Below, piece by piece: positions 9,854 through 17,584 of a stretch of 64,000 nt of DNA (position 1 is its first letter; the number at the start of each line of letters is the position of its first letter). The position numbers and the translations under genes are program-made. Under the pieces are notes generated by a model. The model was given only the letters and a program-made list of their open reading frames with translations. It did no database searches and was not told where the DNA came from. Source of the stretch: Brevundimonas sp. (GTDB lineage: Bacteria > Pseudomonadota > Alphaproteobacteria > Caulobacterales > Caulobacteraceae). The stretch is from NCBI RefSeq assembly GCF_013912005.1, contig NZ_JACESB010000003.1, positions 1 through 64,000 of the forward strand, written 5' to 3'.

Positions 9854-9869
9854 TGTTTCACGTGAAACG
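9854..9869. other. parS: parS site 1
   Basis: TGTTTCACGTGAAACG, 15 of 16 matches to the consensus TGTTNCACGTGAAACA bound by ParB. It lies between rho and the 74-codon gene, ending 11 bases before that start codon. Confidence 0.93.
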
Positions 9870-9880
9870 GAGAACGGCGA

Positions 9881-10105
9881 ATGAAGGTCAACGTCGAGAT
9901 CGACTGCACCCCGGCGGAGGCGCGGGCCTTCCTCGGCCTGCCCGACGTGGCGCCGCTGAACGAGGCCATGGTCGCCGAGATGCAGAAGCGCATGGCCGAC
10001 AATGTCGCCGCCATGCAGCCGGAGGAGCTGATGAAGACCTGGACCAGCTTCGGCCTCCAGGCCCAGGAGCAGTTCCGCAAGCTGATGGAGGCGGCGGTCA
10101 AGTGA
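9881..10105 (+). CDS. small conserved protein, DUF6489-like
   Basis: A 74-residue soluble protein with no signal or membrane segment. It begins MKVNVEIDCTPAEARAFLGLPDV, then an amphipathic helical region rich in Met/Ala/Lys/Glu. From memory this resembles the alphaproteobacterial DUF6489 family, whose function I do not know. Start ATG 9881 follows CGGAGAACGGCGA, a good ribosome site that overlaps the right edge of parS site 1, so ParB binding could affect its expression. It sits between rho and mnmE on the same strand. Confidence 0.75.
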   Translation: MKVNVEIDCTPAEARAFLGLPDVAPLNEAMVAEMQKRMADNVAAMQPEELMKTWTSFGLQAQEQFRKLMEAAVK

Positions 10106-10130
10106 CGGCGTGGCGGGGACGGGACGCGGC

Positions 10131-11438
10131 ATGACCGACACCATCTTCGCCCTCGCCACGCCCCCCGGGCGCGGCGCCGTCGCCATCCTCCGCCTCAGCG
10201 GTCCGGGAACGGATGCGGCCCTCGCCGCCCTCGGCGCGCCGGACCTCAGGCCCCGCCACGCCAGCCTGCGTCGCCTGTCCCACGACGGCCGCCGCATCGA
10301 CGAAGCCCTCGTCCTCCGCTTCCCCGCGCCGAACTCCTACACCGGCGAGGACAGCGCCGAGCTCCACCTCCACGGCGGGCGGGCGGTGGTCGAGGCTGCC
10401 GGCGAGGCGCTGATCGCCCTCGGCCTGCGCCCGGCGGAGCCCGGCGAGTTCACCCGCCGCGCCTTCGAGAACGGCCGGATGGACCTGGCCCAGGCGGAGG
10501 CGGTGGCCGATCTGGTCGACGCCGAGACCGCGGCCCAGGCAGCCCAGGCCTTGGGCCAGCTGGACGGCCGCCTCAGCCAGACCTACGCCGGCTTCCGCCG
10601 CGACCTGCTCCGCGCCCTGGCGCTGGTGGAGGCCGAGATCGACTTCCCCGACGAGGAGGTGCCGGACAATCTGGCGCGCACCGCCGGACCGGTGCTGGAC
10701 GGGCTGATCGCGGATCTGAAGGCGGCCCTCGCCGACGCGCGCCGCGGCGAGCGGGTGCGGGCAGGCTACCGGATCGTTCTGATCGGCGAGACCAACGCCG
10801 GCAAGTCTTCCCTGTTCAACGCCCTCGTGGCGCGCGAGGCGGCCATCGTCACCCCGATCGCCGGCACGACCCGCGACGTGCTGGACGCCGACCTGGTGAT
10901 CGGCGGCTATGCGGTGACCCTGTCCGACACCGCCGGCCTCCGCGACTCCGAGGATCCGGTCGAGGCCGAGGGAGTCCGCCGCGCCCGCGCCCGCGCCGCC
11001 GAAGCCGACCTGCGCCTGTGGGTGCGCGGGCCGGGCGACCCGGACGGCGCGGCGGCGGACTTCGTCCGGCCGGACGACCTGCTGGTGCTCACCAAGGCCG
11101 ACCTCGACCGCGCCGCGCCGCCGCCGGACCGGCCTGCGATCGTGGTCAGCACGGCGACCGGGGAGGGGCTCCCCGCCCTGCACGACTGGATCGCCGCCCG
11201 GCTGGCGCGGGATCTGTCCGGCGCCGACTTCCCGGCCGTGACCCGCGAGCGGCACCGGCGGCGGCTGGAGGAGGCGCTGGCGGCGGTCGAGGCGGGCCGC
11301 CGCGCCCTCGACCTCGCGCCCGAGATGGCCGGCGACGATCTGCGTCGGGCCGCGGATGCGCTCGCGCGGGTCACCGGGGCGATCGGCGTCGAGGACATCC
11401 TCGGCGAGGTCTTCGCCAGCTTCTGCATCGGCAAGTAG
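10131..11438 (+). CDS. mnmE: tRNA modification GTPase MnmE
   Basis: With MnmG it forms the complex that installs 5-(carboxymethyl)aminomethyl groups on wobble uridine of tRNAs. The 435-residue protein has the N-terminal tetrahydrofolate-binding domain, a helical domain interrupted by a G domain (G1 GETNAGKSS at 219-227, G2 GTTRD, G3 DTAG, G4 TKAD), and the hallmark C-terminal FCIGK with Cys432. G1 has Thr where Pro is common before NAGKSS, and G4 has Thr for the usual Asn; both are conservative. mnmG follows after a parS site, with 60 bases between the genes. Confidence 0.95.
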   Translation: MTDTIFALATPPGRGAVAILRLSGPGTDAALAALGAPDLRPRHASLRRLSHDGRRIDEALVLRFPAPNSYTGEDSAELHLHGGRAVVEAAGEALIALGLRPAEPGEFTRRAFENGRMDLAQAEAVADLVDAETAAQAAQALGQLDGRLSQTYAGFRRDLLRALALVEAEIDFPDEEVPDNLARTAGPVLDGLIADLKAALADARRGERVRAGYRIVLIGETNAGKSSLFNALVAREAAIVTPIAGTTRDVLDADLVIGGYAVTLSDTAGLRDSEDPVEAEGVRRARARAAEADLRLWVRGPGDPDGAAADFVRPDDLLVLTKADLDRAAPPPDRPAIVVSTATGEGLPALHDWIAARLARDLSGADFPAVTRERHRRRLEEALAAVEAGRRALDLAPEMAGDDLRRAADALARVTGAIGVEDILGEVFASFCIGK

Positions 11439-11445
11439 GGCCCCG

Positions 11446-11463
11446 GCGTTTCACGTGAAACGC
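11446..11463. other. parS: parS site 2
   Basis: An 18-base perfect palindrome GCGTTTCACGTGAAACGC in the mnmE-mnmG gap. The 16-base core (11447-11462) matches the consensus at 14 positions, differing only at the two outermost bases. Confidence 0.9.
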
Positions 11464-11498
11464 TGCGGCTCCGGTGGCGGGCGAGAGGGAAATCGACT

Positions 11499-13367
11499 AT
11501 GTCCCCGCCCATGCATACCTTCGACGTCATCGTCATCGGCGGCGGGCACGCCGGCTGCGAGGCCGCGGCCGCCTCCGCGCGCGCCGGCGCGCGGACCCTG
11601 CTGCTGACCCAGAAGCTCGAGACCATCGGCGAGATGTCGTGCAACCCGGCCATCGGCGGCCTCGGCAAGGGGCATCTGGTGCGCGAGATCGACGCCCTCG
11701 ACGGCGTCATGGGCCGGCTGGCGGACGTCTCCGGCATCCAGTTCCGCCTGCTGAACCGCTCCAAGGGGGCGGCGGTGCAGGGCCCTCGCAGCCAGATCGA
11801 CCGGCGCCTCTATCGTGAGGCCATGCAGGCCGAAATGGCGGCCACCCCGAACCTGACGCTGATGGCGGGCACGGCGGAAAGCCTCCGCCTCGAGGGACAA
11901 AAGGTCGCCGGCGTGGTCACCGGCGACGGCCTTGAGCTGCGCGCGGCCGCGGTCGTCCTGACCACGGGCACCTTCCTCAACGGCGTGATCCACAAGGGCG
12001 ACCAGCGCATCCCCGCCGGTCGTCACGGCGAGGCGCCGTCCACCGGCCTCGCCGCCGACCTCTACGGCGCCGGTCTCCGGATGGGCCGGCTGAAGACCGG
12101 AACGCCGGCGCGGCTCGACGGTCGGACCATCGCCTGGGATCGCCTCGACCGGCAGGAGGCGGACGCCGACCCGGTTCCGTTCAGCTTCCTCACCGACCGC
12201 ATCGCCGTCCCCCAGATCGCCTGCGGCGTCACCCACACCACGGAGGAGACGCACCGCATCATCGCCGCCAACCTCGGCGAAAGCGCGGTCTACGGCGGGC
12301 ATCTGTCGGGACGGGGCCCGCGCTACTGCCCGTCCATCGAGGACAAGGTGGTTCGCTTTGCCGACAAGACCTCGCACCAGATCTTCCTCGAACCCGAGGG
12401 TCTCGACGATCCCACCGTCTATCCGAACGGTATCTCGACCTCGGTCTCCGACGCCACCCAGCTCGCCTTCCTCCGCACCATCCCGGGGCTGGAGGCGGTG
12501 GAGGTGTTCCGCTTCGGCTATGCGATCGAGTACGACTACGTCGACCCGCGCGAGCTGACGCCGGCGCTGGAGGTCAAGCGGCGGCCGGGCCTGTACCTCG
12601 CCGGCCAGATCAACGGCACCACCGGCTATGAGGAGGCGGGCGCCCAAGGCCTGATCGCCGGACTCAACGCCGCCCGGGCCGCGGCCGGATCGGACCCGCT
12701 CGTCCTCGGCCGGGATCAGGCCTACATCGGCGTGATGATCGACGATCTGGTCACACGCGGCGTGACCGAGCCCTACCGTATGTTCACCAGCCGGGCGGAG
12801 TACCGGCTCAGCCTGCGCGCCGACAACGCCGACCAGCGCCTGACCCCCCTCGGCCTCGCGGCCGGGGCGGTCGGGTCCGCCCGCGCCGCCGCCTGGGCGG
12901 CGAAGGCGGCCGAGCTCGCGGCGGCCCAGGCCGTTTCACGTGAAACCCTCTTCACGCCCAAGGAGGCGGGGCAGCTGGGCGTGAAGGTCAACGCCGACGG
13001 TCAGCGCCGCTCGATCCGCGATCTCCTGTCCTTCCCCGGGGTGACGCTCGACACCTTCCGGTCGGTGCGCCCGGAGATCGCCGGCTGGTCGCGCCAGGTG
13101 CGGGAGCAGATCGAGATCGACGCCGCCTACGCCGGCTACCTCGACCGCCAGGCGGCGGACGCCGAGGCCCTGCGCCGCGAGGAGGCCCTGGCCCTGCCGG
13201 TCGACCTCGACTATGCGGCGATCGGCGGCCTGTCCCACGAGGTGCGCGAGAAGCTGGCCCTCGTGCAGCCCCGCACGCTCGGCCAGGCAGGCCGCATCGA
13301 GGGCATGACGCCGGGGGCGCTGACGGCGCTGCTGTCGCACGTCCGGAAGGCGAAGGTCGCCGCGTGA
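11499..13367 (+). CDS. mnmG: tRNA uridine-5-carboxymethylaminomethyl modification enzyme MnmG
   Basis: FAD-dependent partner of MnmE in wobble-uridine modification (formerly GidA). The 622-residue protein begins with the dinucleotide-binding motif GGGHAGCE (14-21), followed by the conserved [14 protein letters not shown], the second signature [10 protein letters not shown], and [20 protein letters not shown] 11499 has a GAGAGGGA ribosome site 9 bases upstream; ATG 11511 is an alternative 4 codons later. A parS site lies in the coding sequence at 12932. Confidence 0.95.
   Translation: MSPPMHTFDVIVIGGGHAGCEAAAASARAGARTLLLTQKLETIGEMSCNPAIGGLGKGHLVREIDALDGVMGRLADVSGIQFRLLNRSKGAAVQGPRSQIDRRLYREAMQAEMAATPNLTLMAGTAESLRLEGQKVAGVVTGDGLELRAAAVVLTTGTFLNGVIHKGDQRIPAGRHGEAPSTGLAADLYGAGLRMGRLKTGTPARLDGRTIAWDRLDRQEADADPVPFSFLTDRIAVPQIACGVTHTTEETHRIIAANLGESAVYGGHLSGRGPRYCPSIEDKVVRFADKTSHQIFLEPEGLDDPTVYPNGISTSVSDATQLAFLRTIPGLEAVEVFRFGYAIEYDYVDPRELTPALEVKRRPGLYLAGQINGTTGYEEAGAQGLIAGLNAARAAAGSDPLVLGRDQAYIGVMIDDLVTRGVTEPYRMFTSRAEYRLSLRADNADQRLTPLGLAAGAVGSARAAAWAAKAAELAAAQAVSRETLFTPKEAGQLGVKVNADGQRRSIRDLLSFPGVTLDTFRSVRPEIAGWSRQVREQIEIDAAYAGYLDRQAADAEALRREEALALPVDLDYAAIGGLSHEVREKLALVQPRTLGQAGRIEGMTPGALTALLSHVRKAKVAA
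12932..12947. other. parS: parS site 3 (inside mnmG)
   Basis: CGTTTCACGTGAAACC, 14 of 16 matches to parS with the inner 14 bases exact. It lies inside mnmG (about residues 478-483), so the protein has to tolerate these codons. Confidence 0.88.
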
Positions 13368-13383
13368 GGAGTCTCCAATCTCT

Positions 13384-13504
13384 CTCCTCCCCGCAAGGCG
13401 GGGAGGGGGATCGCGTAACGGTGGAGGGGCGCCGGGCCGGGCCTCTCGCTGACTCCTGCACCACCCTGCGGGCGGTCGCCCTCCCCATCCTCGATGGGGA
13501 GGAG
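13384..13504. repeat. intergenic double-hairpin repeat candidate
   Basis: The mnmG-rsmG gap holds two short perfect hairpins: arms 13386-13394/13398-13406 with a 3-base loop, and arms 13480-13489/13493-13502 with a 3-base loop. The CCTCCCC...GGGGAGG style is like the dispersed intergenic elements I recall from Caulobacterales. There is no T-run, so it is not a classical terminator. Only one copy is in this window. Confidence 0.5.
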
Positions 13505-13512
13505 ACGCCCCG

Positions 13513-14133
13513 ATGACTCCGTCCGGGTTCCAGACCCTCACCGGGGCCTCCGACGCGCGGCTCGCCGATCTGGAGACCTTCGCCGTCCGCCTCGCCGAGG
13601 CCAATGCGGTGATGAACCTCGTCGGCCCCGACACCCTGCCGGACATCTGGAACCGGCACTTCTGGGACTCCGCCCAGCTGCTCGCCCTCGCGCCCGAGGC
13701 CAGGACCTGGGCCGACCTCGGGGCCGGGGCGGGGTTCCCCGGCGTGGTTCTGGCGATCCTGCTGAAGGACACGCCCGGCGCCCATGTCTGGCTGATCGAT
13801 TCGCTCGGCAAGCGCTGCCGCTTCCTGCAGCAGGTGGTGGAGGAGCTCGACCTGCCGGCGACGGTGATCAACGGCCGCGCCGAGGCCCAGACCCTCGCCG
13901 TCGACGTCGTCACCGCCCGCGCCGTGGCGGCGATGGACAAGCTCCTCGCCTATGCACAGCCTTATCTACAACGGGGCGCGCGGGGCCTGTTCCTGAAGGG
14001 GGAAAAGGCGGAGCTTGAGGTGGCGGAGGCCCGTCGCCTCTGGCAATTTGAGTCCGACCTCTCCGTCTCGCGCAGCGATCCGCGCGGCCGCATCGTATCC
14101 GTCCGGAGCCTTCGCCGTGTCAAAAGCCGGTAA
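13513..14133 (+). CDS. rsmG: 16S rRNA (guanine-527 N7) methyltransferase
   Basis: SAM-dependent methyltransferase modifying G527 of 16S rRNA (formerly GidB). The 206-residue protein has the RsmG N-terminus with NLVGPD and WNRHFWDSAQLL, SAM motif I DLGAGAGFPG (68-77) and the downstream IDSLGKRCRFLQ. Its TAA overlaps the parA start by 17 bases, so the genes are transcribed together, the standard gidB-parA-parB arrangement of alphaproteobacteria. Confidence 0.94.
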   Translation: MTPSGFQTLTGASDARLADLETFAVRLAEANAVMNLVGPDTLPDIWNRHFWDSAQLLALAPEARTWADLGAGAGFPGVVLAILLKDTPGAHVWLIDSLGKRCRFLQQVVEELDLPATVINGRAEAQTLAVDVVTARAVAAMDKLLAYAQPYLQRGARGLFLKGEKAELEVAEARRLWQFESDLSVSRSDPRGRIVSVRSLRRVKSR

Positions 14134-14932
14134 GACCCGCGTCCTCGCCGTCTCCAACCAGAAGGGCGGGGTGGGCAAGACCACCACGGCGATCAACCTC
14201 GGCACCGCCCTGGCGGCGATCGGCGAGAAGGTGCTGATCGTCGACATGGACCCGCAGGGCAATGCCTCCACGGGACTGGGTGTTCCACGTGAAACACGCC
14301 GGGTGACCATCTACGACGTGGTGGTCGACGGCCGGTCCGTGGACGACGCGGCGGTGCAGACGGCGGTGCCGGGCCTCTGGATCATCCCCGCCGACGCGGA
14401 CATGTCCGGGGTCGAGATCGAGCTCAGCCAGGCCGATCGCCGCTCGTTCCGCCTCCGCGACGCCCTCGCCGCCCAGGGGGGCAAGGGTCAGACCCGGTAT
14501 GACTATGTGCTGATCGACTGCCCGCCGTCCCTGAACCTGCTGACCCTCAACGCCATGGCCGCCGCCGACGCGGTGCTGGTGCCGCTGCAGTGCGAATTCT
14601 TCGCGCTCGAGGGCCTGACGCAGCTGATGAAGACCGTCGAGATGGTGCGCCAGAGCCTGAACCCGGCGCTGGAGATCCAGGGGCTCGTCCTGACCATGTA
14701 CGACCGGCGCAACGCGCTGTCCGGCCAGGTCGCCAACGACGTGCGGGCCCACTTCGGGGACAAGGTCTACGACAGCGTCATCCCGCGCAACGTTCGGGTG
14801 TCGGAGGCGCCGTCCTTCGGCAAGCCCGCCCTGATCTACGACCTGAAATGCGCCGGCAGCCAGGCCTACCTGCGGCTGGCGCGCGAGGTGGTGGCGCGCG
14901 AGCGCAAGCGCCGCGAACAGATCGCCGCCTGA
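14117..14932 (+). CDS. parA: chromosome partitioning ATPase ParA
   Basis: Walker-type ATPase whose DNA-bound gradient pulls the ParB-parS complex to the opposite pole. The 271-residue product from GTG 14117 has the deviant Walker A QKGGVGKTT (15-23, signature Lys16 and catalytic Lys21), Walker A' IVDMDPQG, and DYVLIDCPPS. The GTG is the only reasonable start before the motif; the open frame further upstream is the rsmG region in another frame. A perfect-consensus parS lies inside the gene at 14281. ParA is essential in C. crescentus. Confidence 0.96.
   Translation: MSKAGKTRVLAVSNQKGGVGKTTTAINLGTALAAIGEKVLIVDMDPQGNASTGLGVPRETRRVTIYDVVVDGRSVDDAAVQTAVPGLWIIPADADMSGVEIELSQADRRSFRLRDALAAQGGKGQTRYDYVLIDCPPSLNLLTLNAMAAADAVLVPLQCEFFALEGLTQLMKTVEMVRQSLNPALEIQGLVLTMYDRRNALSGQVANDVRAHFGDKVYDSVIPRNVRVSEAPSFGKPALIYDLKCAGSQAYLRLAREVVARERKRREQIAA
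14281..14296. other. parS: parS site 4 (inside parA)
   Basis: TGTTCCACGTGAAACA, a full match to TGTTNCACGTGAAACA, within parA shortly after the Walker A' motif (about residues 56-60). Confidence 0.95.
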
Positions 14933-14959
14933 AACGAATAGAAGAACGGAATCAGTATC

Positions 14960-15850
14960 TTGAGCGAACGACAGCGCGGATTGGGCCGGGGCCTTTCGGC
15001 CCTTCTGGGCGAGCAGGCGGCGGAGGGCGTCGCCGTCGACGGGTCGCCGGCGCCGACCGGCGTGCGCATCGCGCCGATCGAGACCCTCAAGCCCAACCCG
15101 GACCAGCCGCGCAAGCGCTTCGAGCCGGCGGACCTCGACGAACTGGCCGCCTCCATCCGCGACAAGGGGGTGCTGCAGCCGATCCTCGTGCGGCCGCAGC
15201 CGGGCCAGGACGGCGTCTGGCAGATCATCGCCGGCGAACGTCGCTGGCGCGCGGCCCAGCAGGCCCGGCTCACCGAGGTGCCGATCGTCGTCCGCGAGAT
15301 GGACGACGTCGAGGTGTTCGAGGTGGCGATCATCGAGAACGTCCAGCGCGCCGACCTGACGCCGCTGGAGGAGGCCGACGCCTACCGGATGCTGATGGAG
15401 CGCTTCGGCCGCACCCAGGACGCCGTCGCCGGGGTGGTCGGCAAGAGCCGGAGCCATGTCGCGAACACCCTGCGCCTGCTGCAGCTGCCGGAAGAGGTGC
15501 TGGAATATGTGCGCGCGGGCCAGCTCAGCGCCGGGCACGCCCGCGCCCTCGTCAACGTCCCCGGGGCGCCGGCGCTGGCGAAGCAGATCGTCGAGGAGGG
15601 GCTGAACGTCCGCCAGACGGAGGCCCTGGCCCGGCGCGCCGCCGAGGGGCCGAGACCGCAGCGCAAGGCCGCCGGCGCCGCCGCGCGCGGGGAGGGCTCC
15701 GCGGACGTCGCGGCCCTCGAGCAGGATCTCGCCGACGCCCTGGGCCTGAAGGTGCAGCTGGCCGACCGGGGCGGGCGCGGCGAACTGACCATCCGCTACG
15801 GCTCGCTGGAGCAGCTCGACGACCTCTGCCGCCGTTTGATGCGCGGTTAG
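14960..15850 (+). CDS. parB: chromosome partitioning protein ParB
   Basis: parS-binding CTPase that spreads along DNA as a clamp. The 296-residue protein starts with TTG at 14960; no ATG or GTG fits, and MSERQRGLGRGLSALLG is the classical ParA-stimulating N-terminus. The CTP-binding motifs GERRWRA (92-98) and ENVQRADL (126-133) are intact, a helix-turn-helix lies at about 150-175 (VVGKSRSHVANTLRLL), and the C-terminal dimer domain ends in LDDLCRRLMRG. It follows parA after 27 bases. The rare start codon may limit ParB dosage. Confidence 0.95.
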   Translation: MSERQRGLGRGLSALLGEQAAEGVAVDGSPAPTGVRIAPIETLKPNPDQPRKRFEPADLDELAASIRDKGVLQPILVRPQPGQDGVWQIIAGERRWRAAQQARLTEVPIVVREMDDVEVFEVAIIENVQRADLTPLEEADAYRMLMERFGRTQDAVAGVVGKSRSHVANTLRLLQLPEEVLEYVRAGQLSAGHARALVNVPGAPALAKQIVEEGLNVRQTEALARRAAEGPRPQRKAAGAAARGEGSADVAALEQDLADALGLKVQLADRGGRGELTIRYGSLEQLDDLCRRLMRG

Positions 15851-15876
15851 CCGGGGCGGCGTGCTATAGAGGCGGC

Positions 15877-16062
15877 ATGACCGAAAAGCCCGTGAACCCC
15901 ACCGCCGAATCCCTGAAGAAGGCGCTGGCCGCCAGACGGGACCAGGCCGCTGCGGCGCGCGCCTCCGACGTCCGCCCGGGCCGCCATCCGGAGCAATCGG
16001 TGTCGCAGCGGAACACGGCGTTGAACAAGCCCGCCTTCCGTCGCGCCTCGAAGCGCGGCTAA
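15877..16062 (+). CDS. small basic protein downstream of parB
   Basis: A 61-residue open frame with ATG at 15877, 26 bases after the parB stop, preceded by a -10-like GCTATAGA at 15862-15869. The product is Lys/Arg/Ala-rich and soluble, with no signal, membrane segment or cysteine. It begins MTEKPVNPTAESLKKALAARR and has a Ser/Arg-rich tail. The second and third codon positions look coding and the stop lies 4 bases inside holA's 3' end (convergent). I do not recognise a domain. It may be a conserved Caulobacterales protein. Confidence 0.6.
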   Translation: MTEKPVNPTAESLKKALAARRDQAAAARASDVRPGRHPEQSVSQRNTALNKPAFRRASKRG

Positions 16063-17111
16063 AGGCCGAGTCGCCGCGCCCGCGCGGCGATCTCCAGCAA
16101 CAGGCGTTCCGCGATCAGCTGGTCGGGCGAGCCCGTCGTCTTCGTGGCCACGTCCGCCGCATTGACGCTGTCCAGCACGGCGTCGAGGTCCGTCAGCCGC
16201 CAGCTGCGCGCCTGCCGCAGCATCTCGGCCTCCTGCTTCCAGAACACACCCGCCGCCTTGGCGGCCTCCCGCGCATTGGCCCCGCTGGCCTGCAGCACGT
16301 TGATCCGGCGCAGCTTGCCGAGATGGATCGAGGCCTGGCGCACCGCCATCACCGGACTCTCGCCCTCGGCCAGGGCCCGGCGGAGCCCCGCCTGGGCCGG
16401 CGTGGCGCGGCCGCCGAAGGCCTGCAGGGCGGCGTCCTGCAGCGAGGCGTCGGGCTCCACGCCGAGGTGTCGCTCCAGGTCCTCGACGTCGAGGGTGCGG
16501 CCGCTGCCAGGGCCGATGTAGAGCGCGAGCCGTTCGATCTCCTGCCGCATCAGCCCGCGTTCGCGGGGCAGGCGGGCCACGAAGCGGTCCAGCGCGTCCT
16601 GGGTCAGCCCCACCTTGTCGGCGGCGAGCGCCTCCCGGGTCATGCGGGCGACGTCGCCGACCTCGTCCTCGTAGCAGGCGATGCCGACCGCCGCCTTGTC
16701 CGCCTCGGCGGCCTTGCGCAGGGCCGAGTCGCGGCCCAGGGCGCCGGCCTCGATCACCAGCATGGCGTCGGGATTGTAGGACCCGGCGGCGTGGGCCTTG
16801 AGGGCCGCCGCCAGCGACTTGTCGATCGAGGCCTTCTCGGCCGACAGGCGAACCCGCACCAGTCGGCGCCCGCCGATCATCGACAGGGCGGTCAGGGCCT
16901 CGTCCAGCCGGCGTTCGTCGCCGTCGAGGTCGCTGTCGGTGAGGACCGTGACGTTGAACGGGTCGTTGAGGTCGGGCGTGATCGCCCGGCACAGCGCCTC
17001 GGCGCGCTCGGCCACGCCGGACCGGTCCTTGCCGTGGATCACCGCGGCCCGGACCCCCGGGTCCGGCGACCTGAGGAAGCGTTCGACCTCGGGCCGCTTC
17101 GACAGGATCAC
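16059..17111 (-). CDS. holA: DNA polymerase III delta subunit
   Basis: Clamp-loader subunit that opens the beta sliding clamp. The 350-residue protein from GTG 17111 (GTGA overlap with the lptE stop) begins ILSKRPEVERFL and has the HolA segments VIHGKDRSGVAERAEAL, GGRRLVRVRL and the C-terminal helical collar, with conserved LMRQEIERLALY. The frame continues open upstream through lptE, but that is lptE read in another frame. It is the last gene of the leftward leuS-lptE-holA operon. Confidence 0.9.
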   Translation of the reverse strand: MILSKRPEVERFLRSPDPGVRAAVIHGKDRSGVAERAEALCRAITPDLNDPFNVTVLTDSDLDGDERRLDEALTALSMIGGRRLVRVRLSAEKASIDKSLAAALKAHAAGSYNPDAMLVIEAGALGRDSALRKAAEADKAAVGIACYEDEVGDVARMTREALAADKVGLTQDALDRFVARLPRERGLMRQEIERLALYIGPGSGRTLDVEDLERHLGVEPDASLQDAALQAFGGRATPAQAGLRRALAEGESPVMAVRQASIHLGKLRRINVLQASGANAREAAKAAGVFWKQEAEMLRQARSWRLTDLDAVLDSVNAADVATKTTGSPDQLIAERLLLEIAARARRLGL

Positions 17112-17584
17112 GGGCGTGACAGGGCCCGGAGCAGGTCGAGCCGGATCAGCCGCGCCAGCTCGGCGGCGGCGCGTTCCTCGCCGTCCTGCTGGGCGGCGAT
17201 GGCGGCGTAGGGCTGGTCGGCGGCGGCGTAGGTGGTGGTCACCGTCTCGACCCCGGCGATCGCCTCCCCGCCGTTGAGTGGGGTCAGGGTCCAGGCGCCG
17301 CGCACCGTCAGCTCGTAGCGGGCGGCGGTGTCGTCGATGCGCCGGCCCAGCGGCCGCCGCGACTGGTCGATGGTGGTCTCCAGCCGCCACAGCGGGGTCT
17401 GGCCGCCGTCGCGGCCGAGGGCGTCCTCGAGCTGCTCCCGGACGCGGTAGCCGAGGCGGTCGTCCTGGGTCGTCACCGCGATGCGCGACAGGGCCGAGCC
17501 CGCGCCGGCGTCGCCGTAAAGCGGGGTGAAGCCGCAGCCGGCCAGTCCCATCAGCGCGACAGCGGCGAGGGCGAGGCGGCGCAT
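17108..17584 (-). CDS. lptE: LPS assembly lipoprotein LptE
   Basis: Outer-membrane lipoprotein that plugs the LptD barrel for lipopolysaccharide insertion. The 158-residue protein has a signal peptide with lipobox LAGC (Cys17) followed at once by GFTPLYG, the classic LptE/RlpB mature N-terminus. ATG 17584 overlaps the leuS TGA and its own TGA overlaps the holA GTG. The order leuS-lptE-holA is widely conserved in proteobacteria, which supports the call. Confidence 0.9.
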   Translation of the reverse strand: MRRLALAAVALMGLAGCGFTPLYGDAGAGSALSRIAVTTQDDRLGYRVREQLEDALGRDGGQTPLWRLETTIDQSRRPLGRRIDDTAARYELTVRGAWTLTPLNGGEAIAGVETVTTTYAAADQPYAAIAAQQDGEERAAAELARLIRLDLLRALSRP

